A stretch of DNA of 7,000 bases from Ectopseudomonas composti (lineage in GTDB: Bacteria > Pseudomonadota > Gammaproteobacteria > Pseudomonadales > Pseudomonadaceae), in NCBI GenBank assembly GCA_946886245.1, contig CAMPIF010000226.1, forward strand, positions 1 to 7,000, read 5' to 3'. Shown here in pieces: positions 1 through 4,478 of the stretch. The notes beneath the pieces are model-generated. The model saw only the letters and a program-made list of their open reading frames with translations. It was not told the DNA's origin and did no database searches. Every line of letters begins with the position of its first letter. Within the stretch, counting starts at the first letter, position 1. The translations under genes were made by a program, and so were the position numbers.

Positions 1-25
1 CTGCAGGCTCAGCCGGCCTCCGTAG

Positions 26-42
26 GGTGCGCGATGCGCACC
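26..42. repeat. Short inverted repeat, REP-like
   Basis: A perfect 7-bp inverted repeat, GGTGCGC-GAT-GCGCACC, lies in the non-coding start of the window. From memory, closely similar GTAGGGTGCGC...GCGCACC elements are frequent between genes in several Pseudomonas species, so this may be a copy or remnant of a dispersed intergenic repeat. Only one copy is visible here, so its repetitive nature is not shown by this window. Confidence 0.4.
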
Positions 43-65
43 AGGCATCAGCAAGCACGTAACGA

Positions 66-89
66 GAAACGGCCCGCAAGGGCCGTTTC
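66..89 (-). terminator. Rho-independent terminator of the PepSY gene
   Basis: A perfect 10-bp stem (GAAACGGCCC / GGGCCGTTTC) with a GCAA-type tetraloop starts 9 bases past the stop codon of the minus-strand PepSY gene. Read on the minus strand the hairpin ends in TTTC followed by TCGTT, a short and imperfect U-rich tail. The stem itself has AAA/TTT ends, so it could work in both directions. Confidence 0.75.
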
Positions 90-97
90 CATTTGGG

Positions 98-364
98 TCA
101 GTCTTCCAACTGGTCGCGAAGCACCTGGCCGCTCTTGCCGTCGATGCGAAACTCGTGGAGACGGCCATCCTGTTTCAGACCTTCGCCTTCCCAGTAGCCA
201 TCATTGTCGGCTTCGATCTTGTGCAGTTCGGTGTAGCCAGCTGCGCGGGCCTTGCTCAGGGCATCCTCGATGCTGATCCAGTCACTGCCGGGGCGGTCCG
301 CCAGGGCATTACCGGCCAGCAGGAGACTGCCTGCGAGCAGGGTGATCAGGTTGCGTGTACGCAT
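98..364 (-). CDS. Secreted PepSY-domain small protein
   Basis: This encodes an 88-aa exported protein. Residues 1-22 form a clear Sec signal peptide: Arg at 2 and 4, a Leu/Ala-rich core at 6-18, and an A-L-A cleavage site before Asp23. The mature part of about 66 aa is one PepSY-like unit. It has a 'SIEDALSKARAAGY' helix (about 31-44), then the strand pattern ELHKIE...GYWEGEG, then DGRLHEFRIDGKSGQVL. That is the layout of the small periplasmic PepSY_2-type proteins. PepSY domains are known as protease propeptide or inhibitor-like modules, but stand-alone versions have no established reaction, so the role here is open. The start at 364 is supported by AGAGGA about 8 bases upstream. It lies 55 bases downstream of the 66-aa gene on the same strand and may be cotranscribed with it. 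A terminator follows directly. Confidence 0.88.
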   Translation of the reverse strand: MRTRNLITLLAGSLLLAGNALADRPGSDWISIEDALSKARAAGYTELHKIEADNDGYWEGEGLKQDGRLHEFRIDGKSGQVLRDQLED

Positions 365-419
365 GGACTGGTTCCTCTTTCCGTTGAAGATACCCGGAGG
401 AGTCTAGATCATCGTGACT

Positions 420-620
420 TCAGGCTGCCTGGCACCAGCCCTGGCGAATGCACACGGCCTCGTGGATCGCCAGCATCTCGCTGTGACGGGTCGGCATACG
501 CAGGGTCAGCATGCTGCCATCATCGAGCTGCAGGGCGGCTTCGGTTTCGAATTGCAGGCTGCCATCTTGCAGGTGGGCGTAGGTGACGCCGTAGGCGTCC
601 AGGCTGAGTTGGCTGTGCAT
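420..620 (-). CDS. Small hypothetical protein, 66 aa
   Basis: I do not recognise this family. The start at 620 is chosen because AGGAG lies about 8 bases upstream in the 20-base gap after the preceding 37-aa gene; the same frame is open further upstream but without a comparable signal. The 66-aa product is soluble-looking and rather acidic. The first 40 residues alternate in a beta-strand-like way (LSLDAYGVTYAHLQDGSLQF, then a run ending LDDGSMLTLRM). The C-terminal part is helical, HSEMLAIHEAVCIRQGW, with Cys57 and Cys63. There is no signal peptide or membrane segment. The tandem layout with the 37-aa gene and the separate ribosome binding site support translation. No function can be assigned. 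Confidence 0.65.
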   Translation of the reverse strand: MHSQLSLDAYGVTYAHLQDGSLQFETEAALQLDDGSMLTLRMPTRHSEMLAIHEAVCIRQGWCQAA

Positions 621-640
621 GGCTGCTCTCCTGGGTAGTC

Positions 641-754
641 TCAGCTCGGACGAACGTCGCGGGCTGCAGTTGCAGCGTGCTCGGGACGAACCGGTGCAGT
701 GGCCTGGAAGGCGGAGGCGGCGGCGAAGCTGGCGAGTGCAGCGTAGATGCTCAT
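641..754 (-). CDS. Very small hypothetical protein, 37 aa
   Basis: This is a 37-codon reading frame with a good ribosome binding site: AGAAGGA ends about 8 bases before the ATG. It sits 20 bases upstream of the 66-aa gene. The product starts MSIYAALASFAAASAFQATA, an Ala-rich mildly hydrophobic helix of about 20 residues. A polar, Arg/Ala/Pro-rich tail ends in DVRPS. The N-terminus could be a short membrane-associated helix or a poor export signal; it has no positive charge before the hydrophobic run. It may be a genuine microprotein or a leader peptide translationally linked to the next gene. No family recognised. Confidence 0.5.
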   Translation of the reverse strand: MSIYAALASFAAASAFQATAPVRPEHAATAARDVRPS

Positions 755-836
755 GATCGATTTCCTTCTGTGCTGATGGGCAGGGCCCGATGACGAAATC
801 ATCCGGTACATGCACGAGGCGCAGAAGTGAAAGGTA

Positions 837-865
837 TTTATGATGACTATCGAGCATGCTGATAA
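837..865 (-). promoter_or_regulatory. Candidate sigma70 promoter for the small-gene pair
   Basis: Read on the minus strand: TTATCA (-35-like, 4/6), 17-base spacer, CATAAA (-10-like, 4/6). It lies about 80 bases before the 37-aa gene, in the more AT-rich part of the 754-984 spacer. The motif match is only moderate, so this is a guess based on position and spacing. Confidence 0.25.
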
Positions 866-955
866 GACGTTGCGTGGCGTCTCTGGCCAGGGGGTAATCT
901 TTGGCTGAGTTGTGCGAGGGCTGTTATAAGAAGTTACGGCGCGGGACGAGGTGAG

Positions 956-975
956 CATGAACATCCTTGTTCATG
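956..975. other. Perfect hairpin with plus-strand T-rich tail
   Basis: An 8-bp perfect inverted repeat, CATGAACA-TCCT-TGTTCATG, is followed on the plus strand by GTTTTGTTT. As a terminator it would stop plus-strand transcripts, although no plus-strand gene lies upstream. On the minus strand it begins 9 bases after the stop of the membrane-protein gene but has no U tract, so it would be a weak terminator there. It could instead protect the 3' end of that mRNA or be a protein-binding palindrome. The rest of the 230-base spacer (755-983) shows no convincing gene. Confidence 0.4.
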
Positions 976-983
976 GTTTTGTT

Positions 984-1643
984 TCAGCGAGTGGCCAAGG
1001 CGTAGTTGTTCTGCATCCAACTGTGATGATGTTTTTCGCTGCGGTTCATCGACCAGTTGGTGAGTGCCAGCATGGCCACGGTGCCGCCAATAATCATGAG
1101 GGGATAAGCTGCTGTTAGTTCGGCCAGTGAATACTTCCAGGCCAGCGGGCGGCCAACACCGAGAAGGGCAGCATAGAACCAGGACACACCCGATAGTGCG
1201 CCGGTAAAGATAGCCAGGTGGCGCATGTTCGCTGATAGCTTGAGCAGAGACCCGGCTTTTTGCAGTGCTGGCAGTACGGCGTTGTGCAAGACCATGCCGT
1301 TGAGGGTCAAGAGTACGACAATACTGATCTTGGCTTGCAGTTTGGGGTTCATGAAGTACTGCATACCGGCGCTGGAAGCGTCGAGCGCAATGATGGCGAT
1401 ACCGCTGATCCACAGGGCGATAAGCGAGATGCCAACCACGCTTTTCAGGTGTGCCAGATGTTCGCGACACTGTTTGGCACCTTCACCTTTTAGTAACTGT
1501 TTAATCATGGCGAAATCGCTGGTCAGTATCAGGCCAATGGCGACGCAGCAGGCGATAAGATGTATATAAATGATCCCTAGACGTAAGAGTTCCATCGCTT
1601 CTTTATTCTGGAGAGCTGAAATGAGAAGGGTGTAAAGGTCCAT
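984..1643 (-). CDS. Uncharacterised multi-pass inner-membrane protein
   Basis: This is a 219-aa integral membrane protein with about five hydrophobic spans: residues 19-43, 69-88, 105-127, 141-161 and 177-196. I cannot name the family. Potentially functional residues within or beside the spans are His28 in span 1 (IYIHLIACC, with Cys32-Cys33), His120 in span 3 (NGMVLHNAVLP) and His142 at the start of span 4. This arrangement recalls small haem- or metal-binding membrane proteins (CopD or DUF2269-like), but that is only resemblance. The C-terminus carries KHHH at 204-207. The start at 1643 has GAGG about 9 bases upstream. The gene uses TTA, CTA, ATA and TCA codons that its neighbours mostly avoid. 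Its GC content by eye is about half, falling lower near the start, which suggests different ancestry. It appears to be transcribed alone. Confidence 0.8.
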   Translation of the reverse strand: MDLYTLLISALQNKEAMELLRLGIIYIHLIACCVAIGLILTSDFAMIKQLLKGEGAKQCREHLAHLKSVVGISLIALWISGIAIIALDASSAGMQYFMNPKLQAKISIVVLLTLNGMVLHNAVLPALQKAGSLLKLSANMRHLAIFTGALSGVSWFYAALLGVGRPLAWKYSLAELTAAYPLMIIGGTVAMLALTNWSMNRSEKHHHSWMQNNYALATR

Positions 1644-2232
1644 GTAGATACCTCGGACTCTGCAAAAAATAAATAAAAATAGCCGTGCGTCAGGGCATAT
1701 TTAATTGGCACTGACTTTGATTTTTTGTGTAGTTACTGATCGCTAATCACTTTCTGGTAATCATGAACTGCAGAAAACCTCTTTTATCTGGGCAATAGCA
1801 AACCACCGACGCAATCTCTTGCAGTCAAGGAATCTTCCAGATTCGGGGGGGCGATGAAGCGATGGACAGGGTGTGTGCTCGAGCCGGGGGAAGGCCCACG
1901 ACTATATGAGCAATGGTAAGCGCTGTAGTTCATTTTTTGATCAACCGTTCGTCGTTCATGGGCTCTCGTGCTGTGACCTGTTGAGCATTTTTTAATCAAT
2001 CAGGTCGTTTCGGTGGTCCCGAGGTCTTGGCTCGCTCATGCGCTAACGGCGCTTGGTGGGGGGATGTTCGGCAGGCTGTAAAATTTTCTTGACGAGGGCC
2101 CGGCTCCACTCGGAACGTGGTGTGTGGCACTTCTATCGGCGCCCAGGGCTATGGCGCTATTTCATTGGGCTGCATGATGTGTTAAGAAAAACGCACAAAT
2201 AACCCGCCCGCGTGTTCACCACAGGAAACCTC
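1644..2232. other. Long non-coding stretch between divergent genes
   Basis: This 589-base divergent intergenic region must hold the promoters of the minus-strand membrane protein and the plus-strand amidotransferase. The part next to the membrane-protein gene (about 1660-1790) is strikingly AT-rich, with A and T runs. One weak minus-strand promoter-like pair (CTGACG, 16 bases, TATTTT) occurs around 1682-1709. The middle and right part is GC-richer, with a G-run at 1846-1852 and an AAAATTTT palindrome near 2080-2087. A 71-codon open frame at 1784-1999 (-) has an unconvincing composition and no ribosome binding site that I can support. I see no tRNA, no strong hairpin terminator and no recognisable riboswitch. 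Confidence 0.5.
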
Positions 2233-2958
2233 ATGTCACTGCGTATCTGCATCCTGGAAACTGACATCCTCCGTCCCGAACTGGTCGACCAGTATCAGGG
2301 GTATGGCCGCATGTTCGAGCAGCTGTTCGCTCAACAGCCGGTTACGGCAGAGTTCAGTGTCTATAACGTGGTGGAAGGGCATTACCCGCCCGATAGCGAG
2401 AAATTCGATGCCTATCTGGTGACTGGCAGCAAGGCCGATTCTTTTGGCAGCGATCCCTGGATTCAGACCCTCAAGGCGTATCTGCTCGAGCGCTACAAGC
2501 GCGGCGACAAGCTGCTGGGCATCTGTTTTGGTCATCAACTGCTGGCGCTCTTGCTCGGCGGCAAGGCCGAGCGTGCCGAGCAGGGCTGGGGTGTCGGCGT
2601 GCACAGCTATCGCCTGGAGAACAAACCCGAGTGGATGAGCCCGGCTCTGGACGAGCTGCAGCTGTTGATCAGTCATCAGGATCAGGTCACCCGCCTGCCG
2701 GAGAAAGCCACGCTGCTTGCTTCCAGCGACTTCTGTCCGATTGGCGCCTACCACATCGAGGATCAGGTGCTGTGCTTCCAGGGGCATCCGGAGTTCGTTC
2801 ACGACTACTCGCGAGCATTGCTCGATCTGCGCCAGGAGCATCTTGGTGAGCAGGTCTATCAGCAGGGCGTGGACAGCCTCAAACATTCGCAGCAGGGCAG
2901 CGCAGTGGCCGAGTGGATGATGCGCTTTGTCGCTCAAGGCAAGGAAAGCAAAGCCTGA
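2233..2958 (+). CDS. Class I glutamine amidotransferase-like protein
   Basis: A 241-aa single-domain GATase1 protein, the stand-alone type seen in bacteria (about 230-250 aa). It has the full catalytic triad: nucleophile Cys98 in the elbow GICFGHQ, and His185 and Glu187 in QGHPEF. Other family landmarks are YLVTGSKAD (61-69, the 'GS' oxyanion region), the invariant-like GWGVG (118-122) and ISHQDQV (146-152). No synthase domain is fused. It therefore either passes ammonia to an unknown partner or hydrolyses a gamma-glutamyl compound, as relatives in polyamine catabolism do. The sequence does not decide the substrate. The start at 2233 is preferred because AGGAAA sits 6 bases upstream; a GTG in frame at 2212 has no such site. 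It is the only plus-strand gene and appears monocistronic, ending at a shared terminator. Confidence 0.9.
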   Translation: MSLRICILETDILRPELVDQYQGYGRMFEQLFAQQPVTAEFSVYNVVEGHYPPDSEKFDAYLVTGSKADSFGSDPWIQTLKAYLLERYKRGDKLLGICFGHQLLALLLGGKAERAEQGWGVGVHSYRLENKPEWMSPALDELQLLISHQDQVTRLPEKATLLASSDFCPIGAYHIEDQVLCFQGHPEFVHDYSRALLDLRQEHLGEQVYQQGVDSLKHSQQGSAVAEWMMRFVAQGKESKA

Positions 2959-2977
2959 GCCTGATGCGAGCCATGAA

Positions 2978-3001
2978 AAAAGCCCGGTTTTCCGGGCTTT
3001 T
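2978..3001. terminator. Bidirectional Rho-independent terminator
   Basis: A perfect 10-bp stem, AAAAGCCCGG / CCGGGCTTTT, with a TTTT loop. It lies 19 bases after the plus-strand amidotransferase stop and immediately after the minus-strand 80-aa gene. The A/T ends supply U tracts in both directions (TTTT on plus, TTTTTT on minus). The last base of the minus-strand TGA stop is the outermost base of the stem, so the two convergent units share one element. Confidence 0.88.
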
Positions 3002-3243
3002 CACGTTTGCGCAGTGGGTACGAAGTAGGGCGAGAGCCTTTCGCTCTTGTTCGGTGGCGGGCTGCTCCGGCCTCGCTTGAGGTTTTCGGCCAGATCCAGG
3101 TGATGAGCCAGTTTGTGGCAGGATTCGATATTGCGCGCCACGGCACCGGCCGAGCCTTTGCCAATACCGCCGAGCGCGAGCAGCGTGGTCAGCAGGGACA
3201 GGCTGGCGAGCATCAGCAGGCGAGTGCGTTGAGTTCTGATCAT
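3001..3243 (-). CDS. Small membrane-anchored or exported hypothetical, 80 aa
   Basis: I do not recognise this protein. The N-terminus MIRTQRTRLLMLASLSLLTT has basic residues at 3, 6 and 8 followed by a hydrophobic stretch (about 9-27). It could be an uncleaved membrane anchor or a signal peptide ending near GKGSAGAVA. The remainder is polar and basic, with one Cys (about 42), ESCHKLAHHLDLAENLKRG as a probable amphipathic helix, and a Pro/Ser-rich tail. It begins 10 bases after the stop of the 64-aa gene and is almost certainly cotranscribed. The ribosome binding site is weak (GAGTGA, about 6 bases upstream), which suggests translational coupling. A bidirectional terminator starts at its stop codon. 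Confidence 0.62.
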   Translation of the reverse strand: MIRTQRTRLLMLASLSLLTTLLALGGIGKGSAGAVARNIESCHKLAHHLDLAENLKRGRSSPPPNKSERLSPYFVPTAQT

Positions 3244-3253
3244 GGCCGTTCAC

Positions 3254-3448
3254 TCAGCCCTGTGAGCGCGCGCCGAGCAGGGCGGGCAGATGAGTGATCA
3301 GGCTTTGCAGTGGACCAGGTTGTTCAAGGGTTGGAGTGCCTGGCTGCAAGGTGGCGTAACTCACCACCAGCACCGTCGAGGTGCTGATCAGGTAGAGGCC
3401 GATGGCAGCGAGGGCGCCGTTGCGGGCAGCTTGAGAGAGGCGGGACAT
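3254..3448 (-). CDS. Small single-pass membrane protein, 64 aa
   Basis: An unrecognised 64-aa protein. Residues about 11-33 (GALAAIGLYLISTSTVLVVSYA, preceded by an Arg-containing N-terminus) form one clear hydrophobic span. A short Pro-rich segment (PGTPTLEQPGP) and a second mildly hydrophobic stretch (LQSLITHLPALLGA) follow. The topology is probably N-in with the tail in the periplasm, by the positive-inside rule. GGAG lies 8 bases before the ATG. It heads a two-gene unit with the 80-aa protein; both are short and carry an N-terminal hydrophobic segment, so they may act together at the membrane. No function can be given. Confidence 0.62.
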   Translation of the reverse strand: MSRLSQAARNGALAAIGLYLISTSTVLVVSYATLQPGTPTLEQPGPLQSLITHLPALLGARSQG

Positions 3449-3594
3449 GTTCTGTGCTCCAGGTCAGGAGTGGGTGTGGGCACAGAATCGTCGAAGTCAT
3501 TTCGATTGAATAATGGATGCTCTGCAGAGTAACTATCGATGGATTTGATAGCTGGCGCGGGTTGCCTGCTCGCTCCGGCATCCCGCGTCACGCC

Positions 3595-3717
3595 TCACAC
3601 TGACGCCAGTTCCTTGTCCATGCTGCTGATGCATTCGCTCATGGCCTGCTGACAGCGCTCTATCAGTGCGGGCATGTCGTCCAGGCTCAGGCCGGCAGTG
3701 GGGATTGCCGTCAGCGA
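3595..3717 (-). pseudogene. Out-of-frame C-terminal remnant of the plsC-like gene
   Basis: Forty codons, SLTAIPTAGLSLDDMPALIE and onward to a TGA stop, continue the acyltransferase directly but in another frame. From memory of E. coli PlsC (245 aa), 'NLNRLHNGLVIVEMLPPID' aligns residue for residue with RLNRWNSGRILIA-SLTAIP if one base is added near 3716-3719. Joined, the protein would be 240 aa, close to the family length. The tail keeps the helical ending ('LIERCQQAMSECISSMDKEL', compare E. coli 'AAHCRSIMEQKIAELDKEV'). The break is therefore recent or a sequencing error, since the separated piece has not picked up stops. Confidence 0.8.
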
Positions 3718-4316
3718 GCGATCAGGATGCGACCGCTGTTCCAGCGATTCAGGCGCATGGCCTTGCTGTAGTTGCTCACGCACACCGGGATGATCGGTAC
3801 GCCGGCCGTGATCGCCATCTGAAACGCGCCTTTCTTGAACGGCAGCAGGCCTCGGCCAAGATTGCGCGTACCTTCAGGGAAGACCCAGATCGAGGTGTCG
3901 CGATTGCGCAGGGTTTCGGTGGTGGTCAGCATTGCGCGCTTGGCCGCGACGGCATTGCTGCGATCGATCAGCACGTTACCGGCCAGCCAGTAGAGCTGAC
4001 CGAAGAATGGCACCCATTTGAGGCTCTTCTTGCCGATGCTCACGGTGCGCTCCGGTACCACGCGGCCAAGCACGTAGAGATCGAAGTTGGACTGGTTGTT
4101 GGCGATGATCACGCAGGAGCGCTGGTGTTCCAGCAGCGGGCGTACGTCGGTCTTCAGCTTCAGGCGCAGCAGGCACAGGGCGGGCAGCGAATAGAGGCGT
4201 GCGCAGAGGCGGCTGTTGTCCGGGTTGAACGGGCGGCACAGGCCAAGCAGCAAGCCGAGCAGGCCAGCCAGGATGAAATGCACGCCCATCAGCAGCATGC
4301 GCAAAACGAAGAGCAT
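3711..4316 (-). CDS. plsC: PlsC-like acyltransferase, frameshifted, catalytic His replaced
   Basis: Members of this family (1-acyl-sn-glycerol-3-phosphate acyltransferase) add the second acyl chain to lysophosphatidic acid at the inner membrane, giving phosphatidic acid. The frame covers 201 aa. It has an N-terminal hydrophobic segment (about 2-27), motif II GKKSLKWVPFFGQ (95-107), GNVLIDR (113-119), motif III FPEGTR (146-151) and motif IV VPIIPV (173-178). Motif I should be HX4D but reads NNQSNFD: the catalytic His is Asn74, codon AAC, while Asp79 remains. The frame stops early after ILIAR because of an apparent one-base loss; the last 40 codons follow in another frame. The start at 4316 matches the E. 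coli N-terminus, although no good ribosome binding site is visible. It is probably inactive, and could be a decaying paralogue rather than the sole PlsC. Without those defects it would be a confident plsC. Confidence 0.82.
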   Translation of the reverse strand: MLFVLRMLLMGVHFILAGLLGLLLGLCRPFNPDNSRLCARLYSLPALCLLRLKLKTDVRPLLEHQRSCVIIANNQSNFDLYVLGRVVPERTVSIGKKSLKWVPFFGQLYWLAGNVLIDRSNAVAAKRAMLTTTETLRNRDTSIWVFPEGTRNLGRGLLPFKKGAFQMAITAGVPIIPVCVSNYSKAMRLNRWNSGRILIAR

Positions 4317-4345
4317 TGGGGAAAACCGTCAGAGGAGGGGCGCGC

Positions 4346-4374
4346 AGTGTACGGGCGTTCACTCTGCCGGGCAA
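4346..4374 (-). promoter_or_regulatory. Candidate sigma70 promoter of the plsC-like gene
   Basis: On the minus strand TTGCCC (-35, 4/6) is followed after 17 bases by TACACT (-10, 4/6). This would start transcription about 20-25 bases before the ATG at 4316. The spacing is ideal and the position lies downstream of the alaC terminator, so the acyltransferase gene looks independently transcribed despite its coding lesions. Confidence 0.4.
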
Positions 4375-4450
4375 TTGCTCGAAACTACCGCTTGGCGTGC
4401 GTAACGTCCTGAATTGTCGCAGAAGTTGTCGGTTTCCATGCCCATGCAGA

Positions 4451-4472
4451 AAGGGCGCCTCACGGCGCCCTT
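4451..4472 (-). terminator. Rho-independent terminator of alaC
   Basis: A perfect 9-bp GC-rich stem, AAGGGCGCC / GGCGCCCTT, with a 4-base loop begins 6 bases after the alaC stop codon. On the minus strand it is followed by TCTG, so the U run is short (CCCTTTCTG), but stem strength and position make it a good terminator. Confidence 0.78.
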
Positions 4473-4478
4473 CAAGGC

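Noticed and set aside
1..6. CTGCAG (PstI site) at the very first base, as a possible cloning boundary
   Set aside because: Several other CTGCAG sites occur in the window (near 528, 663, 1769, 2657, 3522 and 4860), so this one is not informative.
934..1470. 178-codon minus-strand frame overlapping the membrane protein
   Set aside because: Arg/Ser-rich out-of-frame shadow; the 219-aa membrane frame has coherent transmembrane spans.
1784..1999. 71-codon minus-strand frame in the long spacer
   Set aside because: No convincing ribosome binding site, odd Ser/Pro/His/Arg composition and no hydrophobic core or motif.
2236..2937. 233-codon minus-strand frame
   Set aside because: Exact antisense shadow of the glutamine amidotransferase, with no family features of its own.
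3520..3529. CTCTGCAGAG perfect palindrome in the spacer before the 64-aa gene
   Set aside because: Ten bases is short and can arise by chance. The 3449-3594 spacer otherwise shows only weak promoter-like AT-rich sequence near 3500-3515.
3711..3722. Programmed ribosomal frameshift in the acyltransferase gene
   Set aside because: No slippery X-XXY-YYZ heptamer or stimulatory structure is seen at GCTCGCTGACGG, and other PlsC proteins are known to be encoded in one frame.
3666..4412. 248-codon plus-strand frame
   Set aside because: Antisense to the acyltransferase, whose motifs are clear; Gln/Ala/His-rich shadow composition.
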